From assembly GCA_963693285.1 (NCBI GenBank), contig OY848917.1, positions 8,990,192-9,054,191 of the forward strand: a stretch of 64,000 bases of DNA, written 5' to 3'. Below the pieces are notes generated by a model. That model saw only the letters and a list, made by a program, of their open reading frames with translations, had not been told where the DNA came from and made no database searches. Each line of letters opens with the position of its first letter. Position 1 is the stretch's first letter. A program made the position numbers and the translations under genes. The DNA comes from Xestospongia muta (lineage: Eukaryota > Porifera > Demospongiae > Haplosclerida > Petrosiidae). This document shows positions 36,655-48,921 of this stretch, piece after piece.

Positions 36655-37430
36655 ACATTTGTGATAACTTCTGCTTTCTCTTTTAGAACAAAGGAAACTT
36701 TAGCCACTGGACAATTTACTCGAAGAGTAAGAACAGAGATTATTCCATCTCTCTCAACATTTGATAATGGTACATACAAGAAACTCTTCAAGTGATCAAT
36801 ACAACACTATGTCATAAACATGATTAAAACCTATCCAAATGTTAAAAGATGAAATTGATTCTACTGACTATGTAAGTGTATGATAATTTTTCATTGTAAA
36901 CTTGTTATGAAGAATTTATTAATTTCTCAATAAATTCAAGTTTCTTTGTCATCTATCTGCTTCTAAAATAGATTTTGTAACTACTTACACTCTCCATAAT
37001 GCGGAAGACCTTTAAATGTCTTTGAAGTGACCCATTCTCTTGAAACCATACAGTCTTGGACCAGCAGAACATTTTCTAGACAGAAATTGATAATGAATTT
37101 GAACCTCCAGTTTTGGAAATCCATGAGCAATACCCATCATTGAAGGTTTGGAAAATACTTAGTTGTTAATAAAACTTGTTAATATCATTATCATTGTTTA
37201 CATGTGTTAATTTCTTCTCTATTCCAGCTGTTTAGGATAGAATTCAGAACTGTTATCAGGCTGGATGAAGGATCAGCATCCATTCATTCATGGAAAGTTG
37301 CCTGACTTGAAAAAAAAGAATGATTACTTTTTCTTGATTGAAACTCAAGCATAGGCCAAATTGAAACAGCTTCTCTCCACTCTTGATTACAAGAAAAGCA
37401 AAGAACTTGTGAATGAAGGTATTTTATTAC
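36655..37430 (+). pseudogene. Decayed exon-like pieces, unknown family
   Basis: Short open pieces such as KETLATGQFTRRVRTEIIPS (36,690-36,780) and EIDSTDY|GTAAGTG (near 36,850) and NSELLSGWMKDQHPFIHGK (37,230-37,310) look like old exons interrupted by stops. They may belong with the piece near 34,800, the LINE having inserted between them. I do not recognise the protein. Confidence 0.3.
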
Positions 37431-40400
37431 TAATTCAATGTATGTATGACATGATGTTTTAATAGGTCTTGTAGCTTTTTCAGTTATTATATGAACTGTT
37501 GATCCCTAAAATCTGCATTGAGAAACTAGTACAGTTAGTGAAGGTAATGTAACTGTAGATAGTGTTGTCTGTTATCATGGATAAAAAGTCAAATGTAAAT
37601 ACATCAGTCATTTAGGAGGCAGTACTTGACTAATTTTATCCTCATTGTTTAAGTGTCTGCCTTTTAAAGCGTGGTAAAGCTTTGATTCCTTGTTGTTTTA
37701 AAGTTTGTCAATATACATCTGCACTCATAGAGATTGAGATGGACAATAGTTTGTAATTATAGAGTAACTCAGAGTTATTATATATATACAGTTTATTATA
37801 TTGTATACGTATATGTCATCACTATTTAACTCTTATTAAGTTCAAGTATTTTTGTTATACTTTTCTAATGTTCTAAACATACTTCTGTGTAAGTAGTTTT
37901 TTCTTCAATTTTAAAACAGTTTTGAATTTACAATCACAAGAGCTGCAATACACAGTTATAAAGTGTAAATCTGGTCCTATAATTTATACTCTAGGGTTAG
38001 TACAGAAGATGAGAATGGACATTTCTATTTCCTATTTCTTCTACATTATGTCTTTATATAAATGAATATTTCCAATGTGAAAATACTAAAGGTCACATGA
38101 AGTTACTAAGTATTGCTCAGCCAATATCTTTTCAGTTGGTGACATTGATCGAAGCTGTCTTTCACATTCTTTTCATTAATGAAAAGTCCTTTATATTACC
38201 ATGGCCTTATAAAGCTGTAACTTGCCCCATTTTTTCTCTATGTTTTACAAATATTCATAATCATGTAAAACGTGATGAATGAAAGGCACTAAAGTGCTGA
38301 ACCTCGCTGTAGTTTCAAAGTTATTTATAAATATCATGCCAGCTTAGGCCCAGCTATGATGTTGCTAGGTAGCATTGTAAGAAAATTTATTAACATTCTA
38401 GAAGGTGTGGTCACATTTATCAATATTTCATATACAAAATTTATTGTAACTTGAAAATGAAACGTTCTTTGGAAACGTCCCGTAGTACAAATATAAACAC
38501 TATCTCTTCCAAACATCAAGTCATTTTCACTCAGGAAGTCAGCTGAAGAGAGCATCCTTTAACAGCTCGAAACACTCCGCTATGGGTGGCCGAAGAACTC
38601 GATTTCATGGTCATCATCAGAGATACCGTCGTGCTCCTAAGAGCAAGGAAGCACGTTACCGTTGTGAGACTAGATGTATATGACTCCATTAGTCCAGCTA
38701 CACCTAAGGCTTTGCCTAGCCTGCCTCCACACATCTGGCCACTTTGGCACCATCCGTCTGGAAGAAAGACCATGCTTCATTGAACTTTTGTAGTAGTTTT
38801 ACCTTATTTGGAGTTTTGTTTATTCAGTCATGTACTGCATCATACTTGTTTACAATGTATGAATGTTATTATCTAGTCTATATAAGTCTCTTTATTTGGT
38901 TGCTTTTTTAGTGTACTGACTTTTTGAAATTAAATTTTCAAAACTTAATATATCTTTAAGAAATAACATGAAGTAAATATAAATCAATATATTATCTATT
39001 GGTAGCAATTTGTCAGTGCTTTGAGACGTTTTCTGAATGCGTCACTTCGCTCCAAGTCCATGCACAATCTTGAAAACACTTTTCAGAACTTTTATGACGA
39101 TTGCTTCAACCAACGGCTATCTGTCTTGCTGATCTGTATTCTTCTAATTAAGATTGTCTACAACATAGTAGAAATCTCCACATTAAGTTTTTTTACTTTT
39201 CGAGAAACGGCACCTTGACCTCTGCAGCCTGAAAATTCTTTTGCGAGTTTTAAGCTTTTTTTCCTTGACGATGATGTTCTTGATACTACTGTTGTAAAGT
39301 CCACACGTTTTTCTATTCGTTGCTAAAGGTTAGTAGCTGCTAACGCTTCTCTTGCCAAGTTATAGCAGTTCAAAAATAATCCCCAGTGACAGCAGTGCAG
39401 ACACATACACACACACACTGACATACAGTACCCTCGCTGTGCGCCCACGCACAGCGAGGTTAACAAATCTGATTGGTGGCCTAGAATTCCTTCGTTGGGA
39501 GAGTCTGACTTGTGGATCTGAAGGTTGGTAGCACAGATATACCCTTGGCAATTAAGTTTTGAACTATTAAAGAAACAGACGGTAACACGTAAGTTTTATA
39601 ATTTTGCCAGTTATAATATTTATAGATCTATCTGGTACACACCTTGGCGTTGCCGCCCTTCGTTAAGCTAGGTACACAGTAGACTGCGCACGCGTAAAAA
39701 GCTAATAAGTTTAACCAGCACACAACTCTTCAGTCTTCATGTAAGAATTGTTTGTATTTACAATCCTGATTATTTCTGTATGCTGTAGATCTACTAGTAC
39801 ATAAGTCTCTCTCTTAACCATAGTAAGTTAGAGTTCATATGAGTGGTATAGGCTAGAATTAGAAGTTAAAAATTCAATCTTTTATAAGTACTCTTTGTTA
39901 ACTTAGTAGTACATTTCCTTCTTTCCTTTGGAATTATTTGGAGGAAAGTGTATTACAATTCTTGGTTTTTACAAGAATTAACAAAATATGTTAATTGCAT
40001 TCTTTTTGCAATCACAATCATGTGATTGATGACATAAGCACCAATCTTCTCTCAATATGGTATACAGTTTCCATGTCAGAAAGAAATGTAGGTTTGTTTT
40101 AAGTGGTACTTTGTTGATTGGGTGTCAAGAACATATGAAAGTGTAATACTTACAAAGAAAATGTTTGTGCTATCTCATTCTGTTAATGGAGTACTAGTAA
40201 CAACTACAACTATTAATATATTAGTTAGAAAGACACTTTAAAATACAACTGTTACTTAAACACTTGCCATAGCCCATAGACAAGACAGCAAACACATTTC
40301 TTTTTGAAGTGGGCAGTGATACCAGACTATGAGATAATTAATTATTCTTTTTTATTAGTCTAATCTTAATTTTAAAGCAGTTTCCTGGTAACACTAGCAT

Positions 40401-40960
40401 TGTTTGATTCAATTTTTTTTTTATTTTGAAGAAGAAATTTTATTTCAAAGCAAGAGAAAATATTTGATTCTCAAGTTTATAATGGCTCCTGCATGCACAA
40501 TGGCAAAGGTTATGCTTCGAAAAAAGTTTTAGCTTTCTAGCTTTTAACTACTGTCAAAGTTAGAACTACTATACTATAGACAGCCTTTTTACTAAGTTTT
40601 AAAGTTGCATCTTATACAAAAGCATTAGAGTAAGGTCTTTCTTTGCCTGATCAATTATTTTGAGGACATTTGCATCATGGATATGATACCTTAAGAAAGC
40701 TTTTTTTTACTGTGAAACACCATCTGTAAACTATGTGTGCTACTAGTATTATATACTATGACGCATGGGCGGTGACTAAAACGCGGACATGACCCGTCTC
40801 TTAGAATCGAACGCTATCGAACTGAATTCTTTTGAGAGTACCTTGATCTACATGGTGAATATGTGGTGTCCTCGAAGCCGAGGACAACACATATTCATTA
40901 CTCAGGAATAGTTAAATAGAAAATACGGCTTGGGGGTTGCGCGTTAAATAGAGTGAGATC
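37431..40960. other. Non-coding; one GC-richer island
   Basis: Mostly AT-rich with no gene. At 38,530-38,790 a GC-richer stretch is open in several frames on both strands for 60-80 codons without a recognisable domain. A short open piece at 39,021-39,218 is also unrecognised. At about 39,410-39,460 there is a CA-rich run and a CGCTGTGCG/CGCACAGCG hairpin. The sequence at 40,770-40,810 shares an inverted segment with the inside of the foldback element at 16,990-17,070. Confidence 0.45.
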
Positions 40961-40963
40961 ACT

Positions 40964-41760
40964 ATGATTCGTTTCTGCTGTGTACGCAGTTGTTCGAGTA
41001 ATTCTATTGGAGAGTCAATGGAGACTTTTACTTCTCTTTTCTTCGACTGCCGTTGAGTAAGAAGTTTTTTTTAAAGCAACGGGTCCATGCTATTTGGAGG
41101 ACGAAGTTCCTTCTCTATCTCTACCGGTCCTATTTACGTCTCGAATTCCAACTAATGAGAGAGCCATCTAGAAGCTGACTATTAGCCATACAGTTCCCAA
41201 GCAACCCTTCACATACTGACAGCACAACCGTTATGACATTGTTCATGTTGATGTTCATACACAAACAGGAGAGAACTTTGTTGAGATTAATGTGGAGTTG
41301 GCTTCAGCTAGAGAAAAGATCTTATTTCTGGAGCAAAAATAAAGAAAATGAATAATGAAATGTTAAGATTAATCAACATAAAGTATGATGATTGTATAGT
41401 GGCATTCTTTATAGGATATCCTAAGTATGGAGCACTTGAAGCTTTACCAATTTTAGGACCAGCTGTTGAGCTATTCTTGCAAACTCAATGAGGACAGTTT
41501 TGGTAAAAATGCAAATAAGAGTTGTTGGCCATGACAGTTACCTCCACAAAAAGAATTTTCTTACATTAATTCCTCTTCAACTAGGACTACTGGAACAGGA
41601 TTTTACTTATTGTTTGGTATATCCCAATCAACTGTTTCTAGAACTATCATTGCTTGGATTAACTTCATGTTTTTGAAGTTTTAAAGAAATACCATCAGGG
41701 CCTCCACCACTGATAAAAAGGAAACATGCAAAAACATTTAAAGCAAATACCCAACTACAA
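40964..41760 (+). pseudogene. THAP plus DDE-type transposase relic
   Basis: The plus strand starts MIRFCCVRSCSSNSIGESME, a THAP-like zinc-finger start (C..C), then loses frame. Further on are VDVHTQTGENFVEINVELA (near 41,240), YPKYGALEALPILGPAVELF (near 41,425), and, across two frames, LTLI-LQLGLLEQDF followed by an ISQSTVSRTIIAWINF reading (near 41,560-41,670), which is the helix-turn-helix before a DDE_4-type transposase. THAP plus DDE_4 occurs in Harbinger/ISL2EU-like elements. Multiple stops; dead. Confidence 0.6.
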
Positions 41761-42570
41761 GAGTAATACTAGTTGCCACGTAAATTTATATTGATCAGTC
41801 TTGTCTTCCTGAGCTAAAGCAAATAATATTTTTTAATTACAAAAATTACAACAATTTACTGGTATCTCATCTGATGGTTTACTTTGTTCATGGCATTCCT
41901 AAGAATTCATGTGTAATGAGCAATGAAAACAATTAATAACTTTTGACAGGTTATTGCTTATTCATTTAACTGATATTGCTGATAGAATTTTTTGGTTTAT
42001 TGTTGTTTATCTAATTTCCATCCACCACTTTGTGCTTAAAAGTAACTGTAGAATTTATATCTATTGGACAAAATCAAACTTGAACATAATAAACAATACT
42101 ATAAGTAATAATTATGTTTGTTCTTGGGAGAAAGCAACTCCGGGAAGATGTCATCAGAGAAACAGCTATTAAGCTGAGGGCAATATATATCTTGCCATAC
42201 AAGGTCTGGATATATGTAGTCTACTGCTACTCCCTTTGTGATATATATACAAAAGTCACATCACTTACTGAGACCAGTCAGCTTTTTTCCTTTGGTAGTG
42301 GCTCAGATGATACTTAGGCAATGCTTGAGCTCTGCAACCTTTCTCTAAATCTATCAGTCTTGTTTATATCTCAAACTCCATCTAATTTCCTCTTTCTTCC
42401 TCAAACTTTTGTGATTTTAAAAAATTTCAATTAATGACCCAGTGTATCAGGCACAAATCACTGTCAACACATAGGGCGGGCAAGTTTGGAAGTGTGCTAA
42501 CTATATAAGGTGTAGCTTGGGTGTGGTATGTGAGGGTATGTACTCCAGATGTTGTTAGGCATGCTGTTAT
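41761..42570. other. Decayed sequence between THAP and hAT relics
   Basis: An open piece near 42,115-42,200 (VLGRKQLREDVIRETAIKLR) may be part of the same dead element. Sequence near 42,345-42,465 matches 45,105-45,190, downstream of the second THAP relic. Confidence 0.4.
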
Positions 42571-42577
42571 AATATTT

Positions 42578-44868
42578 TTAGCCCTTCAGGTATAGTGAAT
42601 CACTCAAACTGCCCAAAAATTGATCTGCAGTGATCACAAACATCAATAAATTCATTTCCAATCTGATGTGGGTCCAGCTTGTTGAGTCATTCTTTGTGCA
42701 CATGTAACACACCATCACGATATTTAGTTGACATAGGGTCATGGTGGGCCTTGGGTAGGTCTTCACTCTTCTCAAAGAACTGAAGAATCTCTCACTTGTT
42801 ACGTTAGATACAGGCATGACTAGGATCAACTTCACCAAGGTGATAACCTTAGAGTAGAGTGATCAACCCACCTTGGACAATCCTGTAGATACTTGACAAC
42901 ATAGTGCAGTGACACATTGTTATCAGGATTTAGGTTAGTAGACAAAGTCTGTAGTTGCATCCTCAGGTTAGCCATGTGAATGTCAGGAGAATAATGTTCT
43001 GTGATAGTAGCCAACTCCTTATCATGACTTTCCATCCTACATGCCTTCAGCAAGAGTTGCTCCATGGTGGAATATGTCCTATACACAGGTTGATCAAAGT
43101 GATCTTCCAGGCAAGCCACAATCAGGTCGATAGTTGTGTTGTATACAATAACTCTATATATAGTAGTTTTCTGGTGTATTGCAAAACTCAACTGAAGCCT
43201 TGCAATCTTCATAGCAACCTGGTCGCTTTCGCTTACATGAAAGACATGGCTCTGACACATCAGCTTTGCTGCTTTAGTTGTGACTGCTTCCCAAAAACCT
43301 ACATACATAGTGTCTCCTCACAGTGACTTTAAGTTTTTTTCACAAGTCTAGCCCCTTCCTGTCCTTGTGCAGCGGATATATTATCCTTCTGCAGCATCTT
43401 CCTAAGATTATCAGTATGCATAGAACCATTTCTGCTAGTGAGACAGCATAGTAGTATTCAAATGTACTCATTTGAGCTGCTACTTTGTATTCATGCCCTG
43501 GTTTCGATATCCTTGACATCATCATAGCATAGCTCCCAAAGCTCCTGCAAAACAGTGTAATTGTCTTGCACACTCCTCAGTGCATCCGCTTCTGCAGTTC
43601 TACATGTGGGACATAGCACAGAACACCAAGTGAGCCCGGTTGAATCTCTGCCTTTAATTTCTGGAAAGCAGCATCACGTTTTGGTGAGAACTTGATCAGG
43701 TTCAACAATTCATGTGTAGTATCGATTGCATTTTTCAGTACTGAGACTCCCTTAATGGTGTCACTGGCTGCTAAGTTCAAGGCATGATCATAGTAATGTG
43801 TGTAATATGCATGGGCTCCTTCTCCAGTATCTGTTTGGCTACACCTGATTTTACTCCCAACATTCTACCTGCTCCACTGTATCATTGACCCATATGTCTG
43901 TGGATATCCAAATTCAGAGCAAGGATAACATTCTTGAGCACAGTGACAATTGTCTTGGTATCAGTTGTGTCCAGCTGATAAAAGCTCACAAACTTTTCAT
44001 GCACTTGCAACTCATCATCAACATAGCGAAATACAGTAATCAGTTGCTCCTTGTTGCTGGCATTGGTAGTCTTTCCACCATAATTGTGTAGTACTCTACA
44101 CTCTGCAGTTCCATAATTATCTCTCATGGACAAGCATCTGCCCTTAATTTGAGCATTTCATTCTGTATGTCTTTTGTGGTTTAAATCTCGTTCTTTCATG
44201 AATTTATGCATTATCCTCAGCCCTGAGCAGGAGAGATTGCATGAAGTTGCTGTTATCCTCCATCCCATCCCCTTTAAGTGGAAGGCCCTGCCTAGCCAGA
44301 AATTTCACATTCTGCAAGATAGTTAGTAATATGTGCCAGTTTCCAGGCTTTTTGGTTGCATGACCAATATCTAAAAGCTCATCTATATTGTTTGGTTTGG
44401 GTTGGAAGAACATAGAGGGCAGAATGAGCTTCGATGTGATGATCTGATTGCATGTGCTTAAGTATTGATTGCATGTGCTTACGTATCTTAGCTACACAAT
44501 CTTTCCAACTGCTGAATCCAGTTCCAATCTGCATAAGGGAAAGAAAAAATCTGTACTGTAGCTACCTCACCATACACTATACTATGCATATGCCTTAGCT
44601 ACTAATACAGGTATTATACATACACTAAACTGCACCCTAGACATAACACAACACCCAATACACACACACAATTATTGTGAATACTGGCACTTACAAATGC
44701 TGGGTCTAGATGCTTGGACTGAAATATCCTATGCTGCTGTACGGCTGTCAGACAGGTATGACAGAGAATAACATCCTTTTCCTCATCATAGGGAAGAAAT
44801 GGATAATCAACAAGCCACTGAGATTGGCAAGATCTTTCTCTAGTACCAATTTCCTTCTTAAGAAACAC
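42578..44868 (-). pseudogene. hAT transposase relic with TTF-type finger
   Basis: Minus strand, N to C: WLVDYPFLPYDEEKDVILCHTC (TTF-type finger, about 44,820), NVKFLARQGLPLKGDGMEDN (44,300), ASNKEQLITVFRYVDDELQV (44,050), a degraded G(A)GRMLG segment (43,870), NLAASDTIKGVSVLKNAID (43,770), then LCQSHVFHVSESD..., and finally PVSNVTSERFFSSLRRVKTY (42,800), the hAT C-terminal dimerisation motif. This is the ZMYM-like hAT type common in invertebrates. At least five frame breaks show that it is inactive. Terminal repeats were not identified. Confidence 0.8.
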
Positions 44869-44879
44869 AAAGTTTTGAT

Positions 44880-45180
44880 ATGTAAGCAGTTGTTTGAGTA
44901 ATTCTATTGGAGACTCTCGCTTCTACTTTTACTTTTCTTTGGCTCCCACTAAGTAAGAAATTTATTTTAAAGCAATGTGTCCATGCTATTGGGTTGAAGA
45001 ATTTGCCTACCAAGACCGATACACAAGTCTGCAACAAACATTTTATTAATGCTTCTGGACGACAATTGAAACCTGACGAAGTTCCTTCTCTATATCTACC
45101 AGTTCTGTTTACATCTCAAATTCCAACTAATTTCTATTTCTTCCTCGCACTTTCATGATTTAAAAAAATTTCAATTAATG
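44880..45180 (+). pseudogene. Second THAP-domain relic
   Basis: The start (GCAGTTGTTTGAGTAATTCT) matches the THAP relic at 40,985. This copy keeps the C-terminal half: KQCVHAIGLKNLPTKTDTQV, CNKHFINASGRQLKPDEVPS, YLP, matching the C..HF...... VPs..lP end of a THAP finger. The hAT relic lies between the two THAP copies on the opposite strand, consistent with nested insertion or a local duplication. Confidence 0.65.
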
Positions 45181-46449
45181 ACCCACTGTATTAGTTTCAA
45201 TGTCTTATTCCTTATTCCATTCTTGTCACATGCGCAATTTCTATTTGAATTCAATTTTTCTTGTTGCCTAATAAAATGCAGAGCACAAGTACCACAATCT
45301 GTCTCTTAGAACAAACATCACTGAGACATTTCCAATTGGGTTTAGTTACTGATTTTGTTTGTATATTGTAGGTTTGTCATATACAGAAACTGAGGACAGA
45401 TATTCCATATATGGAAACTGAGGATGAAAATTCCATCTCAGAATTATCTTTTACAAAAGCTGGGGATGGAGATTTCGACTTTTTATAATCCTAGTTGATT
45501 TGAATTGGAAATAGGAATTAGAATGTCTGCCCTTGGATTCCATAAAAATGATAAAATATAAAATGACCACTGTTTTTCGCATTTCAGTATGATATGATTC
45601 ATGCAAATGTGCATTTATTACAAATGCTGGGACAGGCATTCTCTAACTGTAGATAAAAGTTTTTAAAAGGATAGGAAATGTCATTTATAGCAAAGGTGAT
45701 CAGATAAAAGGCTAGGAAGAATTTATATCAGATAAAAGCTACAAATAATTTTATAAGTTAGATCCCACAAACTGATAAGCATATTAAAGACTCAATGCCA
45801 TGACCAAGTTAGGTTGATGATGTTCTGATTCTTTAAATTCCTCAACAATGCTGGGATATATGTCAATGGTCAAACTAGAATTGAACATGAGTATATATAG
45901 TCTATTGGATTGGGCTGCTCCTTGTTGCTTCATGGGAAGGGTCTAGCAAATGTTACATTAAAATATAAATCCATTATGATAAGTGTAAATAAGGAAGCTA
46001 TACAACAGTAATGATCTTACCTCTAAGTACAAAATTGTCGATAACAATCATGAAACAGATTCTTTGGTAGACCGTTTATGCTCATCACCAAAGAGGAGGG
46101 TCTGCCTTAATGGACTAAAATTGTATTTAATCACTAGTAAACTCACTTCTATTGCATATAAATGTGTAGTGGTTATGCTAACTTGAAAATTATTATAATA
46201 TCTTGTGCTTTCATGTCGTTTGTTAAGTAGAATCATGTCTGCATACTCCCAACACACCTTATGTACAATTAAACAAATTTCTTCAAGTGTTCTATGATAA
46301 TGAATTACTACTAAAGCTACCAGTTTTAGTACATTCTTTCTTACATACATTTTGCCAACTCTATTAATAATGTATTATTATAACTCCACTAGTGATATTT
46401 CTGAGGATAGTTAACTGTTCTGTTTTTATATGCATTAACTTTTCTTTAG
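45181..46449. other. Upstream region of GTPase gene 2; no gene seen
   Basis: AT-rich. Short imperfect tandem phrases (CATATACAGAAACTGAGGACAG-like) lie near 45,380-45,470. No recognisable promoter element. Any 5' untranslated exon of gene 2 would lie here. Confidence 0.4.
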
Positions 46450-46492
46450 AAACATGGCTACAGGACTGACTAAGAAGAACAAAAAGTGGACT
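46450..46492 (+). CDS. Candidate first coding exon of GTPase gene 2
   Basis: Pyrimidine-rich TTTTCTTTAG precedes AAACATGG, a good animal start context. The exon encodes MATGLTKKNKKWT and ends on a whole codon before GTAAGT. It is the only such exon I found between the hAT/THAP relics and array 2. Its phase-0 end is what a series of phase-0 single-codon exons would need, and the 16-nt exon after the array also starts in phase 0. The lysine-rich peptide has no recognised motif. The link to the array (2.4 kb downstream) is inferred, not shown. Confidence 0.5.
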
Positions 46493-48849
46493 GTAAGTTT
46501 ACTAATTGAAAATTTAATTTTGCATAAAAACTGTGAACATCAATACTGTATGTGGCTGGTTATAAAGCCCACAAGACTTTGCATGAAAATTGTAATATAC
46601 TCATATCCCTAACGTACATGTAAACTATAAATGTAGGTTATGTGTACCTTTCTTTTAAACTTTGTATAAATTACATTGAACAACATTACTATAGTTAATC
46701 CTCTTCATCATATATGTGCAAATGTGTTACTATTGCACTCACAACAAGCTTGTGTAAGTATCTTAATAGGCAATTCATATCACATAGTAGGAATGAGCAT
46801 TTTGGCTTCACTTTTTTTTCTTTAACTGAAATAACTGTTTAGATATAATAGTATATGACAAGGTCGTTCAGATTACTGTCCCATTTCAACAAATATTCAA
46901 GGTTTTATGTGAATGATAAAAAGTAGGTATAAGTTTGTAGGTATGGACATGAGTGTTCTCTGTAGGTATAACCAATAATACCATATCCAAGATACATTCC
47001 AGTCCACCCACATCATTATTCTCCATAGAATTCTATAGAAATATGCCATAAATTTAGTTCTTTTAAAAGTATCTATTGTCTATTAAGTTCAAAGCAGATA
47101 TACTTATAGAATTTACCCTAGTTACCTCAATAATAAACAACACTAAATAATGTTTTTCAAGATTTATGTTCTGTTATGGCAATCAACCTTAATGACTAGT
47201 TCCATAATATGAACTACAATATAATGTATACATTGCTAAAGTAAGATTTGTTAAGGAAAATGGATTATTGTGACTAGGGGAAATCCCATAGTTTATATAT
47301 TTTACATTGAACTTGACAAGAATAATGGACAACTTATAAAAGCCTACTTAAAGATTCAATATTTCTGTAAATATCATTAAAGGAGAGAATAGTGTATACC
47401 TTTTAACTCCTAAGGACAAAACAGTAATTTCTATAAAGTTACAGTACTGGAATGTACTCCAGATATGATACTATATTGTAATTACTGTGTCATTTATCCC
47501 ACTCACATTCTTGTCTCTTAAATGAAAATGTTAACTATGAGCACTAAGGAAACTTCTTTGCAGGACAATTGAACTGACTGTCAGCCCAAATCTCTTTCTT
47601 AGTCTTTTGAATCTTGTCCATTGTCTCTATGAAGTGCTTCAAGCATGTAAAGGACAGCAATAAATTAATGTTAGCAGTAACAATTTATTAGCCATATTAT
47701 AAAAATACTTGTAGGTTAAACTTTTTTGGAGCATAGTTCAAACTTACATTTTTTGAGAGGTTCCTCTTAACTGTTACTCTAGATGTGACGGTCATTATAT
47801 TGATCATTTTTATTATTTAACTTGTCACTACCTAATATAATAGAAGGTTAATTGCAATATATGATTAAGGAATTGTTAATGAAACTAGATCAACAAATTA
47901 ATAATATGAACTAGTTTATATAATAAATCAGTTTACAATTATACTTGTTTTCATGGCTAGCAATGAAAATGTTCTGAGTAGAAAAACTGATTGACTGTTG
48001 CCATAGCCACACACACACATGGACACAGTGAGTATTTAAAGAGGATACACAGATGCACTAGTTCACTATTTAAAACTTTATTGAGATTTTTGATCAAAGT
48101 GTAGTAAACATGAAGGTGTTAAAGCCATCAAAGTTTAGAGCCCCTTCTTCAAAGATTCCACAAAATGGATACCTAGTGGAGAAAATGTTTAACAATGATA
48201 TTGCTAATTGTACAATAAGTTATTCACCATATTCTCTTAAGTAAAAGCCACCTTAATTTGTTTCCTCTGTTCCTTTCATTAATACTTATACTTGGAGACT
48301 CGTATTAGCTTACTCTATGAACAAACCTTTTTGTTATTAGGCATTATTATTATTATTATTATTAAATAGTACAAGATCATTTCCTATTAGAGCTAGAGGA
48401 CATATCCTCATCTACTGCCAAACAGTCTTAGCATAATAACAAACTTACAATGTGGTCAGTAGCTGTTTTTTTCATCATGTCAACATTACATTATACACTT
48501 TAATGGTACACAGCTTAGTAGTAACTTCGTTTGTAATGATGAATTTGAAAGGACAAATTATCAAGACACAAAAATGGAATAAGCAAGCAGCCTTTGAGAA
48601 ATATTTTAGCAATGTAGTGAGCTAATCAATAAAACTACAGATAATGGTGTGGTAGACAGCATACAGACAGTTCTCCATTGACAAACTTTATTATATATAT
48701 TATTTATGGGACTAGTAATTGTTTAGTAATTTTATGTATACGAATTGAGCTTATGTAATCTCATACACTACATCCTTTGTGGACTGTAAATCAGTTTACT
48801 ACTTCTAAGCATATTACATAACTACATAGAGCTATATAATATCTATTAT
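46493..48849 (+). other. Long intron or spacer before array 2
   Basis: AT-rich with stops in all frames and no recognised exon. A (TTA)n run lies near 48,342-48,364. A relative of the array units begins at about 48,855. Confidence 0.45.
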
Positions 48850-48921
48850 CATAGTCTCTTTTTACCTTTATCTCTTAACATTTGATGTTACTACCTGATA
48901 TATGGATTTATTATATAGTAG

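Noticed and set aside
38530..38790. Possible small gene in the GC-richer island
   Set aside because: Open in several frames on both strands, with no domain, start context or splice support. Left as unassigned sequence.
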